Shown: positions 35,551-48,203 of the stretch, piece by piece
Position numbering within the stretch: position 1 is the first letter of the stretch
Layout of the letters: each line of letters starts with the position of its first letter
NCBI GenBank assembly: GCA_021613375.1
Contig: CM038704.1
Location: 2,724,637 to 2,788,636, forward strand
Direction: 5' to 3'
Source of the DNA: Megaleporinus macrocephalus
Lineage: Eukaryota > Chordata > Actinopteri > Characiformes > Anostomidae
DNA: 64,000 nucleotides
The notes under the pieces: generated by a model
What the model was told of the DNA's origin: nothing
Database searches by the model: none
The model's input: only the letters and a program-made list of their open reading frames with translations
Made by a program: the position numbers and the translations under genes

Positions 35551-37947
35551 CAGAGGTGGGTAGTAACTAGTTACAGTTACTCAGTACATGTACTTTAGTA
35601 TATTATTGTATTAAACACAGAGGTGGGTAGTAACTAGTTACAGTTACTCAGTACATGTACTTTAGTATATTATTGTATTAAACACAGAGGTGGGTAGTAA
35701 CTAGTTACAGTTACTCAGTACATGTACTTTAGTATATTATTGTATTAAACACAGAGGTGGGTAGTAACTAGTTACAGTTACTCAGTACATGTACTTTAGT
35801 ATATTATTGTATTAAACACAGAGGTGGGTAGTAACTAGTTACAGTTACTCAGTACATGTACTTCAGTATATTATTGTATTAAATACAGAGGAGAGTAGTA
35901 ATTAGTTACAGTTACTCAGTACATGTACTTCAGTATATTATTGTATTAAATACAGAGGAGAGTAGTAATTAGTTACAGTTACTCAGTACATGTACTTCAG
36001 TAGTAACTAGTTACAGTTACTCAGTACATGTACTTTAGTATATTATTGTATTAAACACAGAGGTGGGTAGTAACTAGTTACAGTTACTCAGTACATGTAC
36101 TTTAGTATATTATTGTATTAAATACAGAGGTTGGTAGTAACTAGTTACAGTTACTCAGTACATGTACTTTAGTACATTATTGTATTAAATGCAGAGGTGA
36201 GTAGTAACTAGTTACAGTTACTCAGTACATGTACTTCTGTATATTATTGTATTAAATACAGAGGAGAGTAGTAATTAGTTACAGTTACCCAGTACATGTA
36301 CTTCAGTATATTATTGTATTAAATACAGAGGAGAGTAGTAACTAGTTACAGCTACTCAGTACATGTACTTCAGTAGTAACTAGTTACAGTTACTCAGTAC
36401 ATGTACTTTAGTATATTATTGTATTAAATGCAGAGGTAAGTAGTAACTAGTTACAGTTATTCAGTACATGTACTTCAGTATATTATTGTATTAAATGCAG
36501 AGGTAAGTAGTAACTAGTTACAGTTATTCAGTACATGTACTTCAGTATATTATTGTATTAAATGCAGAGGTGAGTAGTAACTAGTTACAATCACTCAGTA
36601 CATGTACTTCAGTAGTAACTAGTTACAGTTACTCAGTACATGTACTTCTTTATATTATTGTTTTAAATACAGAAGTGGGTAGTAACTAGTCACGGTTACT
36701 CAGTACATGTACTTCAGTATATTATTATATTAAATACAGAGGAGAGTAGTAATTAGTTACAGTTACTCAGTACATGTACTTCAGTAGTAATTAGTTACAG
36801 TTACTCAGTACATGTACTTCAGTATATTATTGTATTAAATACAGAGGTGGGTAGTAACTAGTCACGGTTACTCAGTACATGTACTTCAGTATATTGTTAT
36901 ATTAAATACAGAGGAGAGTAGTAATTAGTTACAGTTACTCAGTACATGTACTTTAGTATATTATTGTATTAAATGCAGAGGTAAGTAGTAACTAGTTACA
37001 GTTACTCAGTACATGTACTTTAGTATATTATTGTATTAATACAGAGGCGGGTAGTAACTAGTTACAGTTACTCAGTACATGTACTTCAGTATAGTATTGG
37101 ATTAAATACAGGAGAGTAGTAACTAGTTACAGTTACTCAGTACATGTACTTTAGTATATTATTGTATTAATACAGAACCAAGTAGTAACTAGTTACAGTT
37201 ACTCAGTACATGTACTTCAGTATATTATTGGATTAAATACAGGAGAGTAGTAACTAGTTACAGTTACTCAGTACATGTACTTTAGTATATTATTGTATTA
37301 ATACAGAAGCGAGTAGTAACTAGTTACAGTTACTCAGTACATGTACTTCAGTATATTATTGGATTAAATGCAGAGGTAAGTAGTAACTAGTTACAGTTAC
37401 TCAGTACATGTACTTTAGTATATTATTGTATTAATACAGAGGTGGGTAGTAACTAGTTACAGTTACTCAGTACATGTACTTCAGTATATTATTGGATTAA
37501 ATACAGGAGAGTAGTAACTAGTTACAGTTACTCAGTACATGTACTTTAGTATATTATTGTATTAATACAGAAGCGAGTAGTAACTAGTTACAGTTACTCA
37601 GTACATGTACTTCAGTATATTATTGTATTAAATGCAGAGGTGAGTAGTAACTAGTTACAATTACTCATTACATGTACTTCAGTAGTAACTAGTTACAGTT
37701 ACTCAGTACATGTCCTTCAGTATGTTATTGTATTAAATACAGAGGTGAGTACTAACTAGTTACACTACTCAATATATGTAGTTTAGTATATTATTGTATT
37801 AAACACAGAGGTGCTATTAACTAGTTACAGCTACTTGGTAGTTGGTATATTACTTTTGTACTTTTACTCAGGTTTACTCATTAGTATTTTAGCCAAACTT
37901 TGGTACTTTTACGTAAGTACTGGTTTAGGCTACTCTACCCTCCTCTG
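35551..37947. repeat. 67-bp array built from the end of a hAT transposon
   Basis: About 35 units of 67 bp, many shortened, each starting CAGAGGTGGGTAGTAACTAG. Each carries two perfect 12-bp palindromes, GTAACTAGTTAC and AGTACATGTACT. Unit starts at 35551 and 35618 give the period. The array passes into a unique stretch with TACTTTTACTCAGG-type words and closes at 37947. There the minus strand reads CAGAGGAGGGTAGAGTAGCC, a near inverted copy of the unit's start. CAGAGGTG ends with repeated AGTA/ACTT words are those of Tol2/Ac-like hAT elements. Confidence 0.85.
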
Positions 37948-38629
37948 TGCATAGGTACAGTAGGAGAACCCTGTATGGTGCTACATAGAACCCTTTTCAA
38001 AACACATTCTCCACCAGTCTAAAGAACCATTTCACCATCAGCAGAACCATCTAAGCACCCGAGTGAGTGCTGATGATGTTATATAGCACACTGTCTGAAC
38101 TAGAACCGCTGAAGAACCGAGACTGGACAGCTTCAGAACCAGAACGCAGCTTAGTCAGTGTGCTGGCCGCTCTGCGCTGATAAGAACAGAAGATGAAAAA
38201 CTCATAACTGGGCAGAATCGAGCAGAAGCAGTTTGTTCACTAAAGTCCAGGAACTTGAACAGGTTCTAACATCTCCAGAAAAATAAACTAGTTTTGTTGT
38301 TTCAGCTCAGATCTCAACTTCCTGAACAGCAGCGAGTAAACAGTAAACAAGAGGACTTCACTGCAGGACGCGCTTCCTCGTTAAAGCCTTCAGCGCTGAT
38401 TAAGCTCCTCAGCTGCTTCGTCTGAAGCTCCATGAAGGACCTGCAGGTTCTCAGTATCTCACCTCTCAGCTCGTCCGCGCGGACAACACGAGCACATGCA
38501 GCAGCTCCGGCTCTACTCGGCGTCCATGCTGGTACCGTATTACCGGAAACAGAAGCGACGCCCGAAACACACGCGCAGCGGTGGGAAGTCTTTAAAGGGG
38601 AAATCCACCGATTTCTCAAAATTCTCAAA
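37948..38629. other. Single-copy region with CpG-rich patch
   Basis: The left part has TAGAACCCTTTTC and AAAGAACCATTTCA words seen in fish MITEs. The patch at 38450-38590 is CpG-rich and holds TTTCCGGTAATACGG (minus strand) and a GAGAGGTGAGA donor-like site. It could hold a noncoding first exon of shq1, but nothing proves this. Confidence 0.35.
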
Positions 38630-38846
38630 ATAAACAAAACAGTGAGTGTTTTAAAGTGCAGTGATCTGTTTTATAGAGGTGTTCACAGTCAGAGCTGATC
38701 ACTAAATATCTTTAATATCTTTAAAAGGGAAATTCCACCATTTAAAAAAAATCCAGAATTTATTATTTTTTTAATTAAGAGGTCCTTCCCAGTGTAAAAC
38801 ACTCTGGAGTGGTGAATGACTTTAAAAGCTGGAATAAACAGAAAAC

Positions 38847-38890
<44 letters not shown>

Positions 38891-38990
38891 GCAATATTAG
38901 TACTTTGGAGAACATTGGAGGGACACTCATTTAAAATGTAGCTTAACCACAAAATGTGGGATTAAAAAAGGAAAAAAATATTTCCAATGC

Positions 38991-39048
<58 letters not shown>

Positions 39049-39148
39049 CTTGATTAAAAATAACAATAAATAACAGTTCAAATGGTGAAAAGGTAACAAG
39101 TAAATAAATAAAAGACATAGTTAATGAAATAAATAAAAGATAATGAAA
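38630..39148. repeat. 518-bp duplicated segment, copy 1 (with AAT/ATT microsatellites)
   Basis: Nearly identical to 41310-41827. It opens ATAAACAAAACAGTGAGTGT and closes AAATAAAAGATAATGAAA. It contains an (ATT)n tract near 38850 and an (AAT)n tract near 38995. Apart from microsatellite length only a few base changes separate the copies. Confidence 0.93.
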
Positions 39149-40164
39149 CACCCGGTTACTATATTTAATAAAAATGACATTGTACATTCTTATTTAATTT
39201 CCATTATTTATTTATTGATTGATTTATTGATTTATTTACATTGAAACAGAAAAATACAGTCGTCTGCAAAGGTTTGGGCATTAAAAATAAAGTGTTTTGC
39301 TGACACTGATTGTCTAAGTGTAAATAAGTGTGAACACTTTACACGATCACTGTTTATTCCTGAACTTGAATGGTGACAGTCTGAGGCTCAATTTATGGTA
39401 CATTTTATCATGTATGAGTTTTTTTTCTGAACACATTATTTAAAAATCAACAACTAAACAGAAACTGTGCACTAAGTTTGGCATGTTGAAGTGTCATGTT
39501 TAAAGGAGAACTCCACCATATTTCCTCATAATCGTTCACAATGCTGGTGAATGGAACCGAACGTCGACCTCCAAAAGCTCCTCACAGAAGGTTATGATAT
39601 GGAATGTGGATGTAATGAATACTCTGTCTGATGTCTCAAATGTTTTTCATATTATTTTGGTTTAAAATGCATTTTAATACTTTTATTTTAAATAATTCAT
39701 GGTGGCAGGTTAGATAAAGGGGTTCTAAGGCAAAATAGCACCCAATTATATTTACTATTACTATTCTATACAATGATATACAAAGCTATACTATACTATA
39801 TGATGCTTAAACTATACTTTACAATGCTAGTCAATGCTATACTATACCATACAATGCAGTATATGGTGCATATACTATACTCTGCTATTTGAGGCTATAC
39901 TATACTATGCTGTGCTATACTACACTATATTATTCGATGCTATACTGTAATATACAGCATGATGCTATACTATAATATAATACACTATGCTATGCTATAG
40001 TACACTAGATGATGTTTATACTACACTATACTATTTTATAATTTATATTTATAGTATATTTAAGATTTCCCATAATTTTTATATTATGAATGTTCCATAT
40101 AAAAACTGACATGTTGGTGTTTCTGCTGGTAAATAAAAAATATATATTTGTGTTGTAGGCATGG
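39149..40164. other. Dispersed repeat plus TACTATAC low-complexity stretch
   Basis: 39500-39720 holds a TTTAAAGGAGAACTCCACCA / GGTGAATGGAACC repeat related to 29.4-29.6 kb. 39755-40020 is degenerate ACTATACTATA / ATGCTATAC sequence. No gene was seen. Confidence 0.55.
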
Positions 40165-41309
40165 TGACCCCCAGCACCATCACCACCACTGTAAACATTG
40201 TCACCACCACTGTAAACATCACCATTACCACTGTAAACATCATCACCATCACTGTAAACATCATGACCACCACCACTGTAAACACCATCATTACCACTGT
40301 AAACACCATCACCACCACAGTAAACACCATCACCACCACTGTAATCATCACCACCACTTTAAACACCATCACCACCACTATAAACACCATCACCACCACT
40401 GTAAACATCATCACCACCACTGTAAACACCACCACCACTGTAAACACCATCACCACCACAGTAAACATCATCACAACCACTGTAATCATCACCACCACTT
40501 TAAACACCATCACCACCACTATAAACACCATCACCACCACTATAAACACCATCACCACCACTTTAAACACCATCACCACCACTGTAAACACCATCACCAC
40601 TGTAAACACCATCACCACCACTGTAAACACCATCACCACCATTGTAAACATCATCACCACCACTGTAAACATCATCACCACCACCACTGTAAACACCATC
40701 ATTACCACTGTAAACATCATCACCACCACTGTAAACACCATCACCACTGTAAACACCATCACCACCACTGTAAACACCATCACCACCACTGTAAACATCA
40801 TCACCACCACTGTAAACATCATCACCACCACCACTGTAAACACCATCATTACCACTGTAAACATCATCACCACCACTGTAAACATCATCATTACCACTGT
40901 AAACACCATCACCACCACTGTAAACACCATCACAACCACTGTAAACATCATCACAACCACTGTAATCATCACCACCACTTTAAACATCTTCACCACCACT
41001 GTAAACACCATCACAACCACTGTAAACATCATCACCACCACTGTAAACATCATCACCATCACTGTAAACATCATCACCACCCCTTCAAACACCATCACAA
41101 CCACTGTAAACATCATCACCACCACTGTAAACATCATCACCACCACTGTAAACACCATCACCACCACCACTGTAAACAACATCCCCACCACTGTAAACAT
41201 CACCACCACTGTAAACAACATCACCACTGTACACAACATCACCACCACTGTAAACACCATCACCACTGTAAACACCATCACCACCACCACTGTAAACAAC
41301 ATCACCACC
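40165..41309. repeat. CACCATCACCACCACTGTAA array, part 1
   Basis: Units of 18, 21 and 24 bp made of CACTGTAAACACC or CACTGTAAACATC plus one to four CAC/ATC triplets. All lengths are multiples of three, so every frame free of stops stays open for hundreds of codons on both strands. The array opens directly after TTTGTGTTGTAGGCATGG, as in the single-copy relative at 16.7 kb. Confidence 0.97.
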
Positions 41310-41525
41310 ATAAACAAAACAGTGAGTGTTTTAAAGTGCAGTGATCTGTTTTATAGAGGTGTTCACAGTCAGAGCTGATCACTAAATATCTTTAATATCT
41401 TTAAAAGGGAAATTCCACCATTTAAAAAAATCCAGAATTTATTATTTTTTTAATTAAGAGGTCCTTCCCAGTGTAAAACACTCTGGAATGGTGAATGACT
41501 TTAAAAGCTGGAATAAACAGAAAAC

Positions 41526-41584
<59 letters not shown>

Positions 41585-41827
41585 GCAATATTAGTACTTT
41601 GGAGAACATTGGAGGGACACACATTTAAAATGTAGCTTAACCACAAAATGTGGGATTAAAAATGGAAGAAAATATTTCCAATGCAATAATAATAATAATA
41701 ATAATTATAATAATAATAATAATAATGCTTGATTAAAAATAACAATAAATAACAGTTCAAATGGTGAAAAGGTAACAAGTAAATAAATAAAAGACATAGT
41801 TAATGAAATAAATAAAAGATAATGAAA
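41310..41827. repeat. 518-bp duplicated segment, copy 2, inside the array
   Basis: Near-identical copy of 38630-39148, flanked on both sides by the CACCATCAC array. The (ATT)n and (AAT)n tracts differ in length, and one AAT tract has an ATTAT interruption. Confidence 0.93.
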
Positions 41828-44762
41828 TGCACCACCACTGTAAACACCATCACCACCCCTTCAAACACCATCACAACCACTGTAAACATCATCACCACCA
41901 CTGTAAACATCATCACCATCACTGTAAACATCATCACCACCCCTTCAAACACCATCACAACCACTGTAAACATCATCACCACCACTGTAAACATCATCAC
42001 CATCACTGTAAACACCATCACCACCACTGTAAACATCATCACCACCACTGTAAACATCATCACCAGTGTAAACATCATCACCACCACTGTAAACATCACC
42101 ACCACTGTAAACACCATCACCAACCACTGTAAACACCATCACCACCACTGTAAACACCATCACCACCACCACCACTGTAAACACCATCACCACCACCACT
42201 GTAAACAACATCACCACCACTGTACACATCATCACCACCACTGTAAACACCATCACCACCACTGTAAACATCACCACCACCACCGTAAACACCATCACCA
42301 CCACTGTAAACACCATCACCACCACCACTGTAAACAACATCACCACCACTGTACACATCATCACCACCACCGTAAACATTATCACCACCACTGTAAACAT
42401 CATCACCACCACTGTAAACATCACCACCACCACCGTAAACACCACCACCACTGTAAACATCATCACCACCACTGTAAACATCATCACCAGTGTAAACATC
42501 ATCACCACCACTGTAAACACCATCATCACCACCACTGTAAACAACATCACCACCACTGTAAACATCACCACCACTGTAAACAACATCACCACCACTGTAA
42601 ACATCACCACCACTGTAAACACCATCACCAACCACTGTAAACACCATCACCACCACTGTAAACACCATCACCACCACCACCACTGTAAACACCATCACCA
42701 CCACCACTGTAAACAACATCACCACCACTGTACACATCATCACCACCACTGTAAACACCATCACCACCACTGTAAACATCACCACCACCACCGTAAACAC
42801 CATCACCACCACTGTAAACACCATCACCACCACCACTGTAAACAACATCACCACCACTGTACACATCATCACCACCACCGTAAACATTATCACCACCACT
42901 GTAAACATCATCACCACCACTGTAAACATCACCACCACCACCGTAAACACCACCACCACTGTAAACATTATCACCACCACTGTAAACATCATCACTACCA
43001 CTGTACACCATCACCACCACCACTGTAAACAACATCACCACCACTGTAAACAACATCACCACTGTACACATCATCACCACCATCGTAAACACCACCACCA
43101 CTGTACACATCATCACCACCACTGTACACATCATCACCACCACTGTAAACACCATCACCACCACTGTAAACACCATCACCACCACTGTAAACATCATCAC
43201 CACCACTGTAAACACCATCACCACAACTGTAAACATCATCACCACCACTGTAAACATCATCACCACCACCACTGTAAACACCATCATTACCACTGTAAAC
43301 ATCATCACCACCACTGTAAACATCATCATTACCACTGTAAACACCATCACCACCACAGTAAACACCATCACAACCACTGTAAACATCACCATTACCACTG
43401 TAAACACCATCACCACCACAGTAAACATCATCACAACCACTGTAATCATCACCACCACTTTAAACATCATCACCACCACTGTAAACATCATGACCACCAC
43501 TGTAAACACCATCACCACCACTGTAAACACAATCACCACCACTGTAAACACCATCACCACCCCTTCAAACACCATCACAACCACTGTAAACATCATCACC
43601 ACCACTGTAAACATCATCACCATCACTGTAAACATCATCACCACCCCTTCAAACACCATCACAACCACTGTAAACATCATCACCACCACTGTAAACATCA
43701 TCACCATCACTGTAAACACCATCACCACCACTGTAAACATCATCCCCACCACTGTAAAAATCATCACCAGTGTAAACATCATCACCACCACTGTAAACAC
43801 CATCAACCCCCACCACTGTAAACAACATCCCCACCACTGTAAACATCACCACCACTGTAAACAACATCACCACTGTACACAACATCACCACCACTGTAAA
43901 CACCATCACCACTGTAAACACCATCACCACCACCACTGTAAACAACATCACCACCACTGTAAACACCATCACCACCACTGTAAACACCATCACCACCACT
44001 GTAAACACCATCACCACCACCACTGTAAACACCATCACCACCACTGTAAACACCATCACCACCACCACTGTAAACATCACCACCACTGTAAACACCATCA
44101 CCACCACTGTAATTATCACCACCACCGTAAACACCATCATCACCACTGTAAACACCATCACCACCACCACTGTAAACATCACCACCACTGTACACATCAT
44201 CACCACCATCGTAAACATTATCACCACCTCTGTAAACATCATCACCACCACTGTAAACATCACCACCACCACCGTAAACACCACCACCACTGTAAACATT
44301 ATCACCACCACTGTAAACATCATCACCACCACTGTACACATCACCACCACCATCGTAAACACCACCACCACTGTACACATCATCACCACCACTGTACACA
44401 TCATCACCACCACTGTAAACACCATCACCACTGTAAACACCATCACCACCACTGTAAACATCATCACCACCACTGTAAACACCATCACCACCACTGTAAA
44501 CACCATCACCACCACTGTAAACATCATCACCACCACTGTAAGCATCATCACTATCACTGTAAACACCATCACCACCACCACTGTAAACACCATCACCACT
44601 GTAAACACCATCACCACCACTGTAAACATCATCACCACCACTGTAAGCATCATCACTATCACTGTAAACACCATCACCACCACCACTGTAAACACCATCA
44701 CCATCACTGTAAACACCATCACCACTGTAAACATTATCACCACCACTGTAAACAACATCTAA
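41828..44762. repeat. CACCATCACCACCACTGTAA array, part 2
   Basis: Continuation of the array at 40.2-41.3 kb. Longer blocks repeat within it: about 370 bp starting at 42121 returns at 42629 (offset 508 bp), and blocks with CACCCCTTCAAACACC recur near 41080, 41856, 41940, 43558 and 43643. Confidence 0.97.
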
Positions 44763-44869
44763 GCCAATTTACAGCAAGCCTCTCTGACTGGCTTCATCTC
44801 AGCGACTAGATTCTGCAGAAATTTAAGTCGGTGGAATTTCCCTTCCAGCCAGCGCGGGCTGCTCAGCCT

Positions 44870-45144
44870 GACTGGCGCGTGTTTTCCAGGTGTTACGGTA
44901 AGGGCGTAAGGACCCTCCTCCAGAGAGACTCATTTACGTGGATGATCTGAGCGCTGAGCTGAGCCGAACTGGGCTGGAGGAGGAGGAGGAGACGGAGGAG
45001 GTGGGGGAAGAGGAGGAGGAGGAGGTTCGCTCCTTCTTCACAATAACACACAAGTGCAGAAGTATGGCAGCTCTGCGCGAGCGCGTCTGGCTCCCCGGCT
45101 CGCCTCTCTAACGGGACCCTCCATGCGCGCCAAGGTCTCCCACC
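44870..45144 (+). promoter_or_regulatory. gxylt2: gxylt2 promoter / 5' leader region with upstream ORFs
   Basis: GC- and CpG-richer sequence with a purine-rich GAGGAGGAGGAGGAGAC run. Two upstream ATGs precede the chosen start. The one at 45064 makes a complete 15-codon frame ending at 45111. The one at 45123 runs out of frame across the real start to 45254. If the transcript begins upstream of them, they would be expected to lower translation. No TATA box was placed. Confidence 0.45.
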
Positions 45145-45404
45145 ATGAGGATCCACTGCAGGCTCGCGGTGGTCGCGCTGTGCCTCGGAGTTTTCCTACT
45201 CCTCTACTTTTTGGGGGGAAACGGCGCGGACGAGCCTCCGCTCAGAGAAGTTGAGAAGAAGCAGGACGAGCGCGTGCCACCTCCCACCAGACCTGTGGCC
45301 AAAGTGGTCAAGCAGTCCCGCGCAGAGCGTCCAGAGGAAGTCCGGCTGAGCCGCGAGGAGCCCGGAGCGGACAAGAGAGGAGCCGCCGCGAGCGCAAAGC
45401 TGAG
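45145..45404 (+). CDS. gxylt2: Glucoside xylosyltransferase exon 1 (probably gxylt2)
   Basis: GXYLT enzymes are type II ER/Golgi proteins that add xylose, alpha-1,3, to O-glucose on EGF repeats of Notch. The ATG at 45145 sits in CACCATGA, a near-ideal context. It encodes a short basic head (MRIHCR), one membrane anchor (LAVVALCLGVFLLLYFLG, residues 7-24), and then a Lys/Arg/Glu/Pro-rich stem of about 60 residues. The frame ends in phase 2 at GAG before GTAGGA. The catalytic domain must lie in later exons; none was found up to 64000. The stem is poorly conserved, so the call rests on the anchor-plus-stem layout and on the position head to head with shq1, as for human SHQ1-GXYLT2. Another type II glycosyltransferase remains possible. 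Confidence 0.62.
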
Positions 45405-45665
45405 GTAGGAACATTCTCCCTTCATTACTCACTCGATGGTCCAGTTCCAGGAGCCTGTGCTCCTCATGCTGCTGGGAGCTCGTGCCCGCGTAGAGCCTGT
45501 CTGCTGGTGCAGAAGATCTTCAGATGTTTCTTTCTTTCTTCTTCCTCCTCATTCTGGTTCTCCGTGAAGTTGGTGCACGGCCAGCTATTTTTAACGTGGA
45601 CCCCCTTAACAGACCCCTCCTTGGGGTCTTCTGCAGCCTCAAGGACAGCCGTCATGTGAACACCA

Positions 45666-45714
<49 letters not shown>

Positions 45715-46249
45715 TAGGGCTACAGAGCATGATGACCAATTTTGCCACAATAAATAAATGTAATAAAAGAAAATTAATTAAATAAATAATAAATCAATAA
45801 ATAAACAAAAAATAATAAATAAATAAATCAATAAATAAATAGCTGATAATGATGATGCACTGTCCAGTGCAACATTCATTCCGGTCATGGATGCATCCTC
45901 CCAGTCTTTGACCCTGGAAGTCTGTGATTATCCCGAATACGCTGCTCAGTATTTATCAGAACTTCCTCCCGGCAGGTCTGACCTGAGGTCACCTTGAAGA
46001 AATAGCTCATTTGAGGGATAAAGAGAGAGAGAGAGAGTAAGTGAGAGAGAGAGAGAGAGAGAGAGAAGGACAAATCGATGACCGCTCACTCGCTCAGACT
46101 AATTGAGCCGGCCACGAGTCTGAACCGGGTTTGACTTAAAGGTGGATGAACTGCTGGCTTTGGTTTAATAGCCTGCTATTGTATGTCAAACTACTGATGT
46201 GTGCACAACCTTCCTGAAACATCTCTCTCAGGACAGGACGCTTCAGGGA
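45405..46249. other. gxylt2 intron 1, first part, with microsatellites
   Basis: It holds (CA)n at 45665-45710, an AAAT-type low-complexity tract at 45750-45842 and a short GA tract at 46022-46067. The rest is single-copy. The Val-Cys frame on the minus strand near 45.5-45.7 kb comes from the CA tract. Confidence 0.7.
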
Positions 46250-48170
46250 AAATATCAAATTTTCATTTTTCTGCAGTATAAGTTGTGAATATTATCTATA
46301 ATTTAAGATTCAGGCTTGTTATTTTTGGATAAATCCACCAGAATATCCTTATTTCTGACTCTAGGCTCCTGAATACAGTGAGCCAGACTGCTGGTGAGTT
46401 GTGGTTGTGATGTCACAACACATTTTGGTTTTCTAGGATCTGATTGGTGGAACTAATCTACAGGCCGTCTCTGAATATTAAGCTTATGTTTCTTTTCTGT
46501 TTTTGCGCGTGTAGACTATAACGTTTAAAAACTTGCAGCTTGAGATTTTAAAGTTGCACCTAAATTTAAGTTTAAGTTGTGAATATTATCTATAATTAAG
46601 ATTCAGGCTTGTTATTTCAGGCCAGTAAGACCAGAATATGCTTGTTTTCTAGCTCAAGGCTCCTGAATACAGTGAGCCAGACTGCCAGTGAGTTGTGGAG
46701 GCTTAGTTGGATCTGATTGGTGGAACTAATCTACAGGCCGTCTCTGAATTTTAAGCCTATGTTTCTCTTCTAAAAACTTAAAACAGTGTATTTGATCATG
46801 TGGACTAAGACATTTAAAAAACTCTCAGCTTGAGATTTTAAAGTTGCACCTAATTTAAGTTTAAGTTGTGATTATTGTCTATAATTTAAGAATCAGGCTT
46901 GTTATTTTTGGATAAATCCACCAGAATATCCTTATTTCTGACTCGAGGCTCCTGAATACAGTGAGCCAGACTGCTGGTGAGTTGTGGTTGTGATGTCACA
47001 ACACATTTTGGTTTTCTTGGATCTGATTGGTCTAACTTACTTACAGACTGTCTCTGTGTGCTATTAGGTTTAGTTTATCCACTTAAACTTAAAACAATTT
47101 ATTTGATCATGTAGACTATAATTTAAACATGCAGCTTAAAATAAATTGCATTTAAATTTATTGATTATTATTTATAATTTAAGATTCAGGCTTGTTTCTT
47201 TGGGCCAGTAAGACCAGAATATGCTTGTTTTCTGGCTCGAGGCTCCTGAATACAGTGAGCCAGACTGCCAGTGAGTTGTGGTTGTGATGTCACAACACAT
47301 TTTGGTTTTCTTGGATCTGATTGGTGGAACTAATCTACAGGCCGTCTCTGAATTTTAAGCTTATGTTTCTCTTCTGAAAACCTAAAACAGTGTATTTGAT
47401 CATGTAGACTAGAACATTTTAAAAACTTTCAGCTTGAGATTTTAAAGTTGCACCTAAATTTAAATTTAATTTGTGATTATTGTTTGTAATTTAAGATTCA
47501 GGCTTGTTATTTTTGCTAAGACCACCAGAGTATCCTCCTTTTCTGGCTCGGAGCCCCTAAACACAGTGAGTCAGACTTTTAGTGAGTTGCGGTGGTGATG
47601 TCACAAGACATGGTTTCCTTGGATCTGATCGGTTTGACTGATCTCTATTATTAGATTCAATAACCTCATTTGAAATTTGAAACATTTTTGATCATGTAGA
47701 CTATAATTTAGGAAAAAAAATTAGCTTGAAATTTAAAAATTGCAATTGAATATTATTTTCTATAGGCTATTTGTGTGTTATTAGATTAAATTGTCCCACT
47801 TAAAAGTTAATGTAATTAGATATTCATGTAAATAATGTACACTATAATTAAAATTAATATTTATAACTATAATTAAGATTATAATCTATAATTTAATTTT
47901 CAGGCCTGATATTTTTGGGCCAGTAAAACCAGAATATTCTCTTTCCTGATCTGTTTACCCAGTAAGTCCAGAATGTTCACCTCCTAAATACAGTGAACCA
48001 GATAGCCAGTGAGTTGTGGTTGTGATGTCACAAGAAGGTTTAGTTGGATCTGATTGGTCTAACTGATCTACATGCCGTCTCTGATTCATTAGACTTGAAA
48101 TGTTTTTGATAATGTGGACTATTTTTATTGAAAATTGCACATGAATTTAAATTGAAATTTAATAATAAAT
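46250..48170 (+). repeat. 290-bp tandem repeat with CRE-like and CCAAT motifs
   Basis: Six diverged units, marked by CCTGAATACAGTGAGCCAGA-type words near 46368, 46662, 46951, 47244, 47555 and 47983 (spacing 289-311 bp, then about 430). Most contain GTGATGTCACAACACAT (CRE-like) and TCTGATTGGT (reverse CCAAT) about 20-35 bp apart. Related lone copies lie at 28.5-29.1 kb, so this is a dispersed family amplified in tandem here. Confidence 0.88.
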
Positions 48171-48203
48171 AAATAAATAAAGATTAATCTTTAACGTCTA
48201 CCC

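Noticed and set aside
38314..38698. Overlapping frames on both strands near the CpG patch as a gene
   Set aside because: Open frames on both strands are expected in GC-rich DNA. A noncoding first exon is possible, but a protein is not supported.
40148..44809. His/Cys/Lys frames as a metal-binding or His-rich protein
   Set aside because: The array units are multiples of 3 bp and equally long frames exist on the other strand (FTVVVMV repeats). The same DNA contains a 518-bp noncoding insertion.
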